Shown here piece by piece: positions 35,301-48,000 of a stretch of DNA of 64,000 nucleotides. The stretch comes from Papio anubis (Eukaryota; Chordata; Mammalia; Primates; Cercopithecidae): NCBI RefSeq assembly GCF_008728515.1, contig NC_044981.1, forward strand, positions 112,521,702 through 112,585,701, given 5' to 3'. Numbering within the stretch: the stretch's first letter is position 1; each line of letters opens with the position of its first letter. Below the pieces are notes generated by a model. That model saw only the letters and a list, made by a program, of their open reading frames with translations. It was not told where the DNA came from and ran no database searches. Both the position numbers and the translations under genes were made by a program.

Positions 35301-36395
35301 CCAGGGAGTCTTTATGCTATTTCAAACGCGTATGCATAGGTATTCTTAATTCAGACTTGGATATTTTTTACTCTTGATGAAACCTGTCACCCTGTCCTTC
35401 AGTTTCCCCTCCTTTTATAATGAATGTTTCACCATCCTCTGCCCAAGCTGGGTCTTCACAATCACAGACAAGAGTGTCGCCAACATTGCCATCCTGTGAC
35501 ATGAGACGCTTTAACGGTGCATTACTTTGCACGGCAATTCTGTGTCTGCAAATCTATTCTACACAATTAAATTCAGATTCATGCAAGCAGTTTCTGCAGC
35601 ATTTCATTTTTCTAAAAGTAACTGACTGGAGACCATCTGGATCTTCATACACAGACACTGGTTACATTTGTTGTGAGGCAGTCATTCTGTGTAATGTCCT
35701 GCAGAGATAAAAAGGAAAGGAATCTATATGTGCGGGTATTGGAAGATCTTAAAAGTGTGTTATTTTGAGATAGAATCTGCATTCAGCAGAGTGCCTATGG
35801 GCTTATACTTGTTTTAAAAACCATCATTGATATATGTACACATCTCTATTGTTAGTAACGAAAACAGTATTTCCATAACTTATTGCCAGTCTGTTTGTCC
35901 ATTTTAGGAAACATCAATGTAGCTGAAAAGCCATGGTTGCAGGAATTGGTCATCACCGGCCAAGATTCTACACAGTCCTACATATCCTCCCAGCTGAGGT
36001 TGCCAGAGGAACAGGATGTGGAATGCAGTCAGGTTACAGAGAGGAACCTAAAGTCAAACTGGACCAGGTGTCTTGTCTTGATCTCTGCCTCTTCACCCAA
36101 CCCCCACCTGGTCAGGCAGTGACCCTGGAGGGGCTGGGATGATGCTTGGTGGGCAGTGAAGATGGGAAGCCAATTTTGGGAGTATGGTGAACATGGAGAG
36201 TTGGGACCCCATAGCAACTGGGGAGGAGCTGGTGTGATGCTGGGAGCACTGGGAAGGCAGGGAGCCTAGGCACAGCACTCACTGCTTCTCCCATCTGGGA
36301 CAGGATTTGGGTCGGTGATGAGAAAAGTTTCCTGAGTAGCAGAGTTCCCAAGCCTGGCAGAATGACTCGCCCCGGTTGCCACTATGCCCAGCCCA
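32378..36395. repeat. Duplicon block, unit 2
   Basis: Paralogous to 15640-16390 joined directly to 18335-21775 (junction near 33212). It includes the GT-rich microsatellite (32946-33125), the CpG module and the terminal GGGATGATGCTTGGTGGG stretch. It does not contain the 1.9 kb found in unit 1 at about 16390-18330, so one unit has lost it or the other has gained it. Confidence 0.88.
34390..35010 (+). promoter_or_regulatory. CpG-rich module with ISRE-like element, copy 2
   Basis: Partner of 19740-20330. GAAACTGAAACTCCC lies at 34919-34933, followed by GAACTTTCCCCCAAAG, and TGTGGTTGAAATC follows in both copies. It lies about 7 kb before ULBP1 exon 1. Function is inferred only. Confidence 0.55.
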
Positions 36396-36907
36396 TCCTA
36401 CACTTTATATTCTGTCAACAGCAATTTTTAAAACACTGTATCCAGAAGGTAGAAAAAGATAACCAATCACATAGGGAGGTAAGATAGCAACAAGAAGAAC
36501 CAGCTGAAATGTGCAACAGAGACAGAAAATACATGGAACCTCTAGATCAGCACTCTGATAGAAATAAAATGCAAGCCACAAGTGTGAGCCACACAGGGAA
36601 TTTTAAATATTCTAGTGAGCACAATGAAAAACTAAAAAGAAACTGGTGAAATATATTTTACAACATTTTTAACTCAATATGTTTTAACTAAATATTTATA
36701 ACCACAATTATTATTTCAACATGTCATCAATGGAAAAATGAATAATGAGACATTTCACATTTTTATAGCAAACCTTTGAAATTTGGTGTGCACCATATAC
36801 TGACAGTACTTCTCAATTTAAACTAGTTGTATTGCAAGCTCTCAATAGCCTCATGTAGCTAGTACTGCTGGGTTAGACTTTGTAGCTTTAGATTTTAGAA
36901 TTATCTG
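36396..36907. other. No recognisable gene
   Basis: AT-rich sequence after the duplicon end. It starts the ~5 kb present in unit 2 between the duplicon block and the ULBP1 promoter. Nothing recognised. Confidence 0.45.
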
Positions 36908-37190
36908 GCTGGGCACGGTGGCTCACCCCTGTAATCCCAGCACTTTGGGAGCCCCAGGCGTGTGGACCACCTGAGGTCGGGAGTTCGAGACCATCCTGAC
37001 CAACATGGTGAAACCCCTTCTCTACTAAAAATACGAAAATTAACTGGGTATGGTAGTTCACGCCTATAGTCCCAGTTACTCAGGAGGCTGAGGCACGAGA
37101 ATCAATGGAACCCAGGAAGTGGAGGTTGCAGTGAGCCAAGATCATGCCACTGCATTTCAGCCCTGGCCACCGAGTGAGATTCTGTCTAAA
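36908..37190 (+). mobile_element. AluS-like element
   Basis: A full Alu with a short A/AAAT-rich tail. Confidence 0.85.
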
Positions 37191-38570
37191 AAAAAAAATT
37201 AATAATAAATAAATAAATTAGAATTATCAGGCAGGGATTTAAAAATAACTATGCTTACTATGTTACAATAGCTTTTAAAAAATGAAAAAAATCATTGAGT
37301 AAAACATTTTCCTGGTTTTCTTGCTCTGTTGTTGCTATGGCATGTGGGGCCTGCCAGTTAGAGCTAAACAGTCAGTTTTGCTGTTTCTAGGCAGGAAAAT
37401 GCTCGCATCATAAGTAAATATCTAGTCATCCCAGGAGGTGACTCTGGTAATGTATGTTTTCATTAGTCAATTCCACTCTTAAAGGTACAATTCTCCTGAC
37501 TTTTTAACGTTTTCCTAGGGTGCCATCCTGTATGTTAAATCCAAAATTGATGATTTCTTCTCAAAGGCAGTGTTACCATAATTCACACCATTTAGATATA
37601 TTATTTAAAAAGTGCTTAAATCTTTTCAACATTGTTCATTAAGCTTCTGTTAAAATCATAAAAATATCTTGTCATGTCTGATTAATTCAACTGAGTTCAG
37701 TTTTTAAACAGTACTACTGTTCTACAATGTGCTATTTATTGTTTAAGCCTAGAATTCATTAGTGCTTCTAATAAACTGAAAGGGATGGAGTATTTTACTA
37801 ATATATTCATCATAATTATAATAAATTTAAGACTGTGGGCCAATTTTATGAAATCTATATAGAAATGATAGGAAGTAAATGAATTTAACATAGTTCTAGC
37901 ATTTATTTTGTCTGAAAGCCAATGTTCAGTGAAAACGTTTTTCTCTTCTGAAAACCTGAAGCAAGTAATGCTAGAAACGTGATTTTCTACAGAATTGACA
38001 GGTTGGTAAGATGATACATGACCGAAGTAGTATCATTCATCTGTTTAACGTTTATAGCCTGGGAACATGCCTTATAATAAGGCCAAAAGGCTACATGTTT
38101 CAATATACTCCTAAATATAAGAGACTTTAAGCTCATAAGTTCAGAAAGGAGTATTGTCTGTAAATTACATCTCGATAAGCTTAATATTTATAAAAGATAG
38201 GAGAAGACTAGCACTAGTCGAATAAGAGAAAAACAATAAGCTTTTCCAATCTACAAGTGCATCTGTGAAAAGCTAGGTTAAAGTCAGCCCATTTTCTACC
38301 TCCTTGAGGCTGTGACTAACAGCCTGGAATGGTACAAATCCACTGGATGAAGACAGGAAAGAAGCTCAAGCTTCTGGCTCCCTTTCCCAACTTACTCCAG
38401 AGAAACAATGGAAGGAAGAAGGAAACACCTGACCAACAGACTACACAACAGCAACCCTGGTTGCAAGATAACAACGGAGTATTGTTTCTCAAATATGAAG
38501 GAAAAGAACTTGAGCCTAGACTTTTATATCCAGTCAAATTTTCATTTAAATAGGAAGGTATATTTTCTGT
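37191..38570. other. No recognisable gene
   Basis: AT-rich sequence with no recognisable coding frame or named repeat. Confidence 0.45.
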
Positions 38571-39075
38571 TGCAGTGATAACAAATTGCCACATACTTAC
38601 CTGCTTAAATCAGTACATCTTTATTATTTCGCAGTCCTCTAGGTCACAAGCCTGAGATGGCATGACTGATTTCTCTGCTCCCAGTCCTCAAGGTCAAAAT
38701 CAAGGTGTCCACCCACTGGGCTCTGATTGGGAGGTTCTGGGAAGCATCTGCTTCCAAGTGCATTCAGGTTGCTTGCAGAATCCAGTCCTTGGACCTGTGG
38801 GACTGAGGTCCCAGCTTCCCTGCTGGCTGTCAGCTGCAGCCCTTCCCTAACTCCTAGAGGCCCCTCTCCAGTTTGCTCATGGTCCCCACAGCTCAGAGCC
38901 AGCAACAGTGCATGGAATCCTTCCCATGCTTAGAATCTCTCTGACATTGGACGCATCTTTCTTGGCTCCAGCCTGAGAAAATTCTCTGCTTTTTAGAGCT
39001 CATGTGATGGCACTGGGCCCACCCAGAGAACCCAGGAAAATCTATTTTAAGGTCAACTGATTAGTAGCTTTAATT
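38571..39075. mobile_element. Old interspersed repeat remnant (LTR/MLT-like, family unassigned)
   Basis: AACAAATTGCCACATACTTA, the GGTCAAAATCAAGGTGTC block, GGGCCCACCCAGAGAACCC and TTTTAAGGTCAACTGATTAG are landmarks of a very common old primate repeat. I recall it but cannot name it with confidence. No coding content. Confidence 0.5.
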
Positions 39076-39090
39076 ATGCCTGTGCAGAAC

Positions 39091-39150
39091 CTAGACTAGC
39101 GGTGCCTAGACTCACAGTACCTAGACTAGCGGTGCCTAGACTAGGAGTAG
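39091..39150. repeat. Four 15-base tandem units
   Basis: CTAGACTAGCGGTGC-type units at 39091, 39106, 39121 and 39136. Units 1 and 3 are identical, and 2 and 4 differ in the last bases. Confidence 0.8.
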
Positions 39151-39360
39151 CTGGTTTCTCAAGGCCCCTCACCCCTTATTCTCTCCATCCCCTTCTTCCT
39201 GGCCCCCTTTCCTTTCCCATTTCCATTCCCACTTTCATAATCATTTCTTCTTTGCTTAAAATACTGGATTTTCCTGCTGCTGGTACGCTCCAGGCTCAAA
39301 CAAACAGGCTAAGACAGCAGCTAGTTGTCCTATCATCAGTGTTTTCTAGAACATAACGTT
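39150..39360. repeat. Local duplicate of 40945-41065 plus 41361-41460
   Basis: The stretch from AGGCCCCTCACCCCTTATTC through TTTTCCTG and AGACAGCAG to GTTTTCTAGAA is repeated 1.8 kb to the right. The second copy has an Alu at 41066-41360. Confidence 0.75.
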
Positions 39361-39935
39361 CTAAAAAAGGTACAGGAAACTTGAAGGGGCAGCTTCCGAA
39401 TCCTGCCCACCACGGTGTATCAGAATTATTCAAAACATACAAAACCTGAAGGATATTTGCCTCCTAAAGATCCAAGTTGGAAATAGTTTAGAGGAAGGTA
39501 CCTCAATAGAGCAAGAGAAACATAGGAGATTCGACAAGAGAACCGAGGAGGACGAGTGACCAAAGAATCTGTTCCAGATTACTGTTATCTCACAACAAGG
39601 GAAATGTGAAGTTAGGATCACAGAAACAAGGAAGTGTAGCTAAGAATAACCGGGAATTACCGCTAGGAAAATTATCAGGAAAATGGGGCTGGAGGTGGCA
39701 CAAGAAAGGGATAGGAAAACGTGCTGATAGTTCTAAAATTAGGAATAAAACAAAACCAATAACACCAATAAATGTGATACATATTGGTATGAGTCATAGG
39801 TTAAGGGCAGCCACCCTGAGAAGAAAACTAGAATGCATAACTTTTAAACCAACCAAAGAAAACCTCGGTATACTAAATGGAGCACAGGTATGGAGGGGGA
39901 AATACCAGCAATAAAAAAAACAATAAATACACGTG

Positions 39936-40215
39936 GACCAGGCACAGTAGTGGCTCATGCCTGTAATCCCTGCACTTTGGGAGGCCGAGGTGGGAGGATT
40001 GCTTGAGCTCAGGAGTTCAAGACCAGCCTGGGCAATATAGGCAGACCCCATCTCTACAAACAAATATAGAAAATTAGCCCAGTGGGTGGCGCATGCTTGT
40101 AGTCCTGGCTACTTGGAGACTGAGGCAGTAAGATGGCCTGAGCCCAGGAGTTAGAGGCTGCAATACTTCATGGCCACGCCACATCCCAGCCTGGACAACA
40201 GAGGAAGACCCGTAT
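39936..40215 (+). mobile_element. AluJ-like element
   Basis: Old diverged Alu with the left half GGCACAGTAGTGGCTC and a short right half. Confidence 0.75.
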
Positions 40216-40439
40216 GCCAAGCCAAACAAACCAAAAAAGATAAGCAATGATCCTGGCTTGGTAAATAAATTTCCCAATAAAGAATTGAATTACTAAAACT
40301 CATCACATAAATCACTAGAAACTCCCAGGGTTTAGTTTTAAAATATCAAAATAATATACACTATTTTCAAAGAACAATGTTAAAATGTAAAGTTTAAAAA
40401 TAATAAGGTGCTGTATCACAAGAGAAAGGCTACTTTGTT

Positions 40440-40945
40440 TTTTGTTTTTTTTTTTTTTTTAAGCCACTACAATATGCTTTATTGTTCTTGGAAAGGGCTC
40501 AGGATTTGGTTTTAAATCCGGCTGCACACTTTTCATCAGTCTCACATCTCTCTCCCCATGCCAAACTGGCTCCAGTTAGCAATGCCGCATTAAATACCAG
40601 GGAGACCTTCAGAAACTTCCAGAAGCCTCCCCTCCTCCTGACCTCCAACCCCTGAAATCCAAGACCTCCCCTGTTAGCCCAGGACCCCTACTTAGGGTCC
40701 AGCCTGGAACTCACCAACCCGACCCACTTTGGACCAGCCTGGTAGCAGTAGAGGCTGGAGAAAAACACCCAACTCTGCGCCAGCAACTGTGCCACTGGGG
40801 ACTGGAGCCCAGGGTGTGACATGCCTGGAGGAAGCAGAGGGCCTCCATGAGTCACCCCAGCCCTCAAGGCTGTCACAGCTCCAGTGGCCCCGCCCCGCCC
40901 CCTTGCAACTCCAGGCCATGGGTCCTGAAGTGCTTGGATTCTTGC
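40440..40945 (-). pseudogene. Possible processed retrocopy fragment of unknown parent
   Basis: A T run at 40441-40460 precedes sequence that on the minus strand ends CAATAAAGCATATTG, which looks like a polyadenylation signal (AATAAA) followed by an A tail. The stretch is GC-rich and lacks L1 or Alu identity. The reading frame on the minus strand from 40876 is open for 62 residues only. I do not recognise the parent. It could also be a single-exon 3'UTR copy. Confidence 0.4.
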
Positions 40946-41065
40946 TCCCTCTCAGACCCCACCCCTTCTTTTCTCCTTCCCTTTCCTCCTGGCCGCCTTA
41001 TCTTTTCCCATTTCCATTCCTGCTTTCAGACTCGTTCCTTCTTTGTTTAAAACACAGATTTTCGC

Positions 41066-41360
41066 CTGGGCACTGTGGCTCATGCCTGTAATCCCAGCAC
41101 TTTGGGAGTCCGAGGTGGGCGGATCACGAGGTCAGGAGTTCAAGACCAGCCTGGCCAACATAGTGAAACCCTGTCTCTACTAAACATACAAAAAAAGTAG
41201 CCAGGTGTGTTGGCAGCCGCCTGTTATCCTAGCTACTCGGGAAGTTGAGGCAGGAGAATCTCTTGAACCTGGGAGGCGGAGACTGTAGCGAGTTGACATT
41301 GTGCAACTGCACACCAGCCCCTGCAACAGTGCGAGACTCCGTCTCAAAAAAAAAAAAAAG
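41066..41360 (+). mobile_element. AluS-like element upstream of ULBP1
   Basis: A full Alu with an A tail, splitting the second copy of the local duplicate. It lies about 0.7 kb before the ULBP1 ATG. Confidence 0.85.
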
Positions 41361-41579
41361 GCAAGATTCTTTTGGCCCCGGTGCACTCTAGGCTCAATCA
41401 AACCAGCTGAAGACAGCAGTTTGCTGTCCATCATCATGCTACTATGTTTTCTAGAAGATTCTATCCTGATGAAGCACCCCCAGACTGGTTGAAAACCAAA
41501 GTTACTCTTTCTTGGAAAATCTTTGTGGACACCCAGGTGGGCATTCAAATTTCCAAGTTGTGGCCAGTTGCAGTGGCTC

Positions 41580-42076
41580 CGGACGGAGAGGGGCGGGGAC
41601 TCAGCGACGCAGGCGGAGGGAGGGCGGCTGTCGCTGGTGCAGGCGGTGACTGGGAGACACTGCCGGCACTGAGTATTCCTGTGCAAGTTTCTTCACCTTC
41701 CTGTGCGTGTTTACATTGTGGTAATGATACATGCTGTGTTGAAAAATTAGGGGATGGGGCCATGGAAAGAACCGCGCCCTGGCCCGCTCGGGGCCTGTGC
41801 AAGCCGCCACCAAGCCGCGGGGGGCGGGTTGGAGGGGAAAGTTTCGTCAGCCAGGCCGCTGCCAGAAGACAGCGTGACGGGGTGGAGCATCCCTAACAAG
41901 GGCAGGCTAGGATCCCGCCCAGTGGATCCCAGCCCGCGGCGGGGCGGGGTGCCGCGAAGCGGAGAGGGGAGGGTCTGGGCAGCCTTTATAATTAGCCGGC
42001 GTGGGAGCTCCGAAGCGATTCATCAGCCGGACTCCACTTCGACCGCGCCTCCTGTCCCCTGCTCTCCAGGTCTACA
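41580..42076 (+). promoter_or_regulatory. ULBP1 core promoter, CpG-rich
   Basis: GC-rich (for example GGCGGGGTGCCGCG at about 41941) with a TTTATAATT element at 41985-41993, about 85 bases before the ATG. GC boxes of the Sp1 type and a TGACGGGG sequence near 41875 are present. In human, ULBP1 transcription is known to depend on Sp1-type and CRE-type sites. Whether these are the counterparts is inferred. Confidence 0.65.
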
Positions 42077-45000
42077 ATGGCAGCGACCGCCAGCACTGCG
42101 TTCCTTCTGTGCCTCTCCTTTCTGCACCTGCTGTCCGGCTGGTCCGGGGCAGGGCGGGCCGGTGAGTTCGGGGATGGAGCCTAAGTGGGGCGGGAGGCCA
42201 AATCTGGTGGGCTGTGGACTGCAGAGGGTTTCAGAGGAGCGGAGGCTTCTGCAAGGACTGGCGCGATCTCCCGGAACATCGCGGTCTCCTGAACATCGCC
42301 GTTCCCCCGAATATCGCGGTCCCCCCGAACATCGCGATCTCCCCAAACATCCCGGTCTCCCCGAACATCGCGGTCTCCCCGAAAATCGCCATCTCCCCGA
42401 ACATCGCGGTCTCCCGGAACATCTCGATCTCCCCGAACATGCCCGGCTGAAGGCACTCAGTTCGCCTCCGCGGCTCCTTTCCGCCGGGTCCGATTCCTTC
42501 GGCTGCCGCTTGCCCCGCAGGCCAGGAAGCTTCTGGATGCACCGGCGCTATCTCCCCGAACATCGCGGTTTCCCCGAACGTCGCGGTCACCCCGAACGTT
42601 GCGATCTCTTTTCCGCCGGGTCGGCTTCCTGCGGCTTCTGCTTGCCCCAGGAGGCTCCTGAAAGGACCGGCGCGATCTCCCTGAACATCGCATTTTACCA
42701 GAACATCGCGTTCTACCGGAACATCGCGATCCTCTCAGAACTTCCCGGTCTCCCCTAACATCGCTATCTCCCCGAACAACTCGATCTCCCCGAACATCCC
42801 GGTCTCCCCGAACATCGCGGTCTTCCGGAACGTCGCCGTCTCCCCAAATATCCCGGTTCCCAATTTATATGGTCTCCCCCCAACATCACCGTCTCTGAAC
42901 ATCCTTGGTCTGCCACACCCCCCGCCCCGGCACTCAGTTGCATCCGGCAGCTCCCTTTCCACCCGTAGGCTTCACGGCTGCTTGCCCCAGGGCTTCTGGA
43001 CAAGCGCCACCTCCCGGGCATCCCCGCGTTCTGCCCCGGCATCGCGGTCTCCCCAACGCAGCGTTCCCGAACGCCGGCGTCTCTCCGAACATCCTTGGTC
43101 TCCCCATGCTGGTTTCCCCGGGCTGCTCGCGGTCACGCCGGAACATCGCGGTCTCTCCGAACTTATCGCTGTCTCCCGAGCATGGCGGTTCCCCGACATC
43201 GCGGTCTCGAACATAAGCGTTCCCCGGGCATCGCCGGTCTCCTGGAACCTCCATGGTTCAGGCGCGAGGTCTCCCCAAACATCATGCAGTGAAAGCCCAG
43301 GAACAGCTGTTAGCCCGAACATTACTGTCTCTCCCTCGAACATCAGCGGTCCGTGGCGGCGTGTGCCGCTGTTCCCGAACATCAGCGGTCTCGAACGCTC
43401 GCTGTCTCCCGAGCGTCAGCGGTCTCTCCGAACCAGCTGTTCCCCGGGGCAGCCGCTGTCTCTCAGAACATCGGTCCCCGAACATCAGCGGTCTCTCGAA
43501 CATCGCTGTCTCCCCGAACGCATCAGCGGTCTCCACGAACATAGCGTTCCCCGGAACATCAGCGGTCTCCTGGAACATCGCCCGAGTTCCCCGAACACGA
43601 GTCTCCCAAACAGCTCAGCGGTAAAACAAGGACATGGCGGTCTCTCAAACATCGCTGTCTCGCGAACATGCGCTGTCTCCGGAATATATCGCTATGCTCC
43701 CGAACATGGCTGTCTCTTGAACTGTCGCGGTCCCCACGAACATCACAAGTCTCCCGAAATGCCATGCGTCTACGAACATCGATCTCCCCGGAACATGCCG
43801 GCTGAAGGCAATCAGTTCCCCTCCGCAGCTCCGTTCCGCCGGGTCCCATTCCTCCAGCTGCTGCTTGCCCCGCTGGCCAGGAAGCTTCTGTGTGCCCCAA
43901 CGCGATCTCTCCGAACGTTGCGGTCTCCGAGGCCCCGTGCGATCTCCCCGAGCGTTCGCGATCTCCCGGGCATGCCCTGCTGAGGGCCTCAGTTCCCCTC
44001 CCGGCGGTTCCTTTCCGCCCAGTCGGCTGCGGCTGCCACTTTGCCCCAGGAGGCTTCTGGAAGGACCCGCGCCATCTCTCGGAACATCGCCTTCTACCCT
44101 AACATCGCCATCTCCCGGAATATCCCGGTTTCTCCGAACATCCTGGTCTCCCCGAACATCGCGGTCTACCCGAACATCGCGATCTCCCTGAACATGCCCT
44201 GCTGAGGGCACTCAGTTCCGCCCCGCGGCTCCTTTCCGCCTAGTAGGCTTCCTGCGGCTGCTGCTTGCCCCAGGAGGCTTCTCCAGAAGGACTGGCTCCA
44301 TCTTCCCTAACATCGCGTTCTACCTGAACATCGCTATCCGCCCGAACATCTCGGTCCTCCCCAACATCGCGGTCTCCCGGAACATCGCTGTCTCCCCGAA
44401 CATCGCGGTTTCCCTGAACATCGCTGTCTCCTCGAACATCGCGGTCCCCCCAAACATCTTGGTCTCCCCGAAAGTTGCCATCTCCCCCAACATCTCCATC
44501 TCCCCAAACACGCCCGGCTGAAGGCACTCAGTTCCCCTCCGCGGCTCTTTTACGCCAGGTCCAATTCCTCCGGCTGCTGCTTGTCCCGTAGGTCAGGAAG
44601 CTTCTGGATGGACCGGCGCGATCTCCCCAAACATCGCGGTTTCCCGGAACGTCGCGGTCTCCCTGAACCTTGCTGTCTCTCTGAACATCGCGGTCTCCTC
44701 GAACATCGCTGATGGTCTCCCCAAACATCTCGGTCTCCCCGTACATCGCGGTCCCCCCGAACATCGCGGTCTCCTCAAACATAGCGGTGCCCCCAACATC
44801 GCTCTCTCTCCGAACATCCCGGTCTCCCGGAACACCGCGATCCCCCCGAACATCGCAGTCTCCCCAAACATTGCGATGTCTCTGAACATCGCTATCTCCC
44901 TGAACATGCCCGGCTGAAGGCACTCAGTTCCCCTCCGGGGCTCCTTTCCACCGAGTCCGCTTCTGCAGCTGCTGCTAGCCCCGCAGGCCAGGGGGAGTGT

Positions 45001-48000
45001 CAAAGAAGGCTGAAAAGGAATCGCAGGAGGGTGGAGGGGCCAAAGGGCTACAGAGGGCAAGGTGGGGCGGGGATCCCTGGTGCAGACCCGCAGCCCCACT
45101 CACCCTAGGGAACAAAAAACCAGATCCCCGAACCCTAACTGGGGTCAGGACAGGGGTGAAGGGAAGTTCCACAGGGACGCGATCACAGACCCCCTCACCA
45201 TCCACAGCCCTGCTTTGCTCTGACCTGCTCTTCACCACACAAACCTTCCAGCACCTCCAGGGCTTCCAGCCCTGGAACTTCCCCCTACACTTTGCTGCAG
45301 ACACTCACCTGCACCCAGGGGCTCACCAGACACTTCCTACCCCTCCCCTCACCATTCACTTTCACCACCCAGGTCGCATCCTTTCACTCTCCGTCTCAGC
45401 TCACCCCAGTCACCACACAGGCCTCCCTCACCTCCCTATCCATGAAGGAGCCCTTAGCACCTCCCCCACCAACTAGCACCTTCTCCCCTTTTGCCTGAGG
45501 ACACACCCCAGCAAACACACCCCACACTTTCCACATAACTTAGTGCAGGGGGAATGGGAAGGACCATTTCCCCCAGGATGACCCTGGGAGCGCCCCTGAG
45601 TAGAGGCGCCCACTACTTCCCTTGGGTCCCAGACCCACCTCTTCTTCCTACTGGGGAGATAGGGTTATACAGAACAGTCACTACACAGACAGGAGTCAGC
45701 AAACCCTTTCTAGAAAGGAAAGGCTGAAGGCACTTTGGTCCTTGCTGGCCATGGGTACTCTGTGTGTCAAGTGCTGTCCCTTTGTACAGCAACAGCAGGC
45801 AACGGCAACCTGCAAATAAAAGGGAGACCAGATGTGGACACCATCCTAGGTTGCTGACCCCAGATGAGGGTACACGCTGTGTCCTGGCAATTGGTTCCCC
45901 ATCCCCCAGGGTGTCATCTCCAAGTAATGTTAGTTGAAGAGTCACAGGTGTGTCCTACCCTGCCTGTGGCTTCTGGGTGGTGTGGATGTGATGGATGTGA
46001 ATGGAGGTTCTATGGTTCCAGGCCTACTGCTCCCCTCCTTTGCTGCTGAGTGGCATCATCGGTCCCTCAGGGTGATCACGGACCCTCCCTGAAGCCTCAG
46101 GTGTGAGCTGAGGGTGAGGGGTGCACCCATGTGGTGTCCTGGGGATCAGGGCCAACTGCTTGTGCAGCTTCTTGGTTCCCTGTGGCCCTGCTCCTGCCCA
46201 TCTCGAGACCCACCTGTGTCTTCTCACTGCTGGGCCTACCTTCCTAATGACCTAAAGGGTGAGGAGCACACCCTGTGATGGGCAGCTCTGAGGCTGTGTG
46301 GTCACTGCCCTCCCATAGCTGGAGGCCCATCTCCACCAGGGCCCAGAACCACACCTGGAGCCACTTTTAAGTGAGGGGATTTCGCTGCTATGAGTGACAC
46401 AGCCTTGCTTCTAAGCACTAGGGGACCCTGTTGTGATTCTGCGGTTGGCAATTGCCGTGAAATCCACATAGCACCTTTTCCAACCACACATGCCTCTGGG
46501 ATCTTAGGGACTCCAGGGTCAAATAGCCATATTGGTAGGTCCAGCGACACCCCTCATCACAGAGTGTGTATGGTTGCATCCCAGCTACAAGAGCAGAGTT
46601 GAATAGTGACAGGGGAGGTCATATGACAAGCACAACCTATAATAGTTACTACATTAACTACAAACACTATCCATTCCCAGTACGAATCCAGGAAATGTGA
46701 AATTACTATCGAATGGGTCTAGGAACCCAGCACATCCCTCCCTGTAAGCTGGACCTGACACAGGTGTCTGTCTGTTACTTTGCCCTAAATGCACCTCATG
46801 AGTAATAGGGGAGCAAGTTAATGCTTCTGGTCCCTGCGAGGATGTCAGACCACACACTGTGTCCACCAGGAGTGTCTGGGTATTTGCTGTTTCATGGTAT
46901 ACACTTACCAGAGCAAATGCCCTATCTGGCTCTGTGAGAGTCTGAAGGAGTCATTGCAGTTGCTGTGGGGTTGAAGGAGCCCACCAGGGCCTCTGGACTC
47001 TCCTTTTAGTAATGGACTCTGGGTCTGAGATGTGACTCAGTTCTCAAAGCTGGGCAAAGGAGCTCAGTTATTTCCTGGGGTGACTCCTTTCAGCCTCCAG
47101 GTCATCCATCGTTGCATTTTGTCTTTGTTTGCTGTAATTATTTAACTCTAGCAGTATTCAGGTTGAGTTTCCATTTCTTTTGGATCTTTGACTCCTTTGT
47201 TCTATGAGCCATGGGCATACATTTGTATGGCTGAGGGCCCCAGCTAGCATTGTGACTTCTTTAATTATTTCCATCATTGCACCCTCCTTCCTCCTGACAG
47301 TTGACGGCCTCCAATTGAGATCTCTTATTTTAGGATTTTCCATCACCATTACTACTGGGGAGCCCATTTCAGGAACAGCATTTCCTACCCCCAATCCCGG
47401 CCTTCAGCAACAGGCATCCCTGAGCTTCTTGACAGTCTGCTGCCTTATCCCAGGGCCTTCTTTATATGCTGAGTACACAGGAGTCCTCCAGGCATCCCAT
47501 GAGCCCAGAGGATGGACATCGTTCTGGATTTTCATACTGCAGTCACTCTGGCATGGGCGCTTCTCTGAGCCTTTTGGTTCTTTCCTCTATACCCAGACTT
47601 AGAAGTTCTGGATTTTCCACTTCTTGCCCTGTGAACCATCCCTTTCCAAGGTTCCAGGAATTCATGCTCATAGCAGATGGGCAACTTCGTCGGGGCTTTG
47701 CCAAGGTATTAAATCCTGTGACCCGTGACAATAATCACTTGCTTATCAAAACTGAATTCTGCCCTCCCCACCCCCACACTGTGCTGGAGCATCCAAGGGC
47801 AGCTCCCACACCCTCTCCCGCCTCCTGCAGTCCACACAGACTGCTGCTGAGGGTCCTCCTCATCCAGGCCTTTTCCTGCCACAACAGGCCTGGCACATCC
47901 ACGACAAGGTCATGTGCTGACCAATGTGGGCACAGAGCAGGTGGGACATGTCTGGAGGGGCCATGTGGTTTCACGGCTGCAGGAACCTTCCCCTCCATGT

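Noticed and set aside
41754..43983. Long open frames across the minisatellite (41754-42758, 42982-43983, and reverse 43645-44211)
   Set aside because: They lie in intron 1 of ULBP1 and give short repeating peptides (PEHRGLPEHRD and similar) from the 18-base repeat, whose length is a multiple of three. Several frames on both strands are equally open, so they are repeat artefacts.
42241..44995. CRISPR-like array
   Set aside because: Regular short repeats are present, but units are adjacent and degenerate, without unique spacers. The host is a vertebrate.
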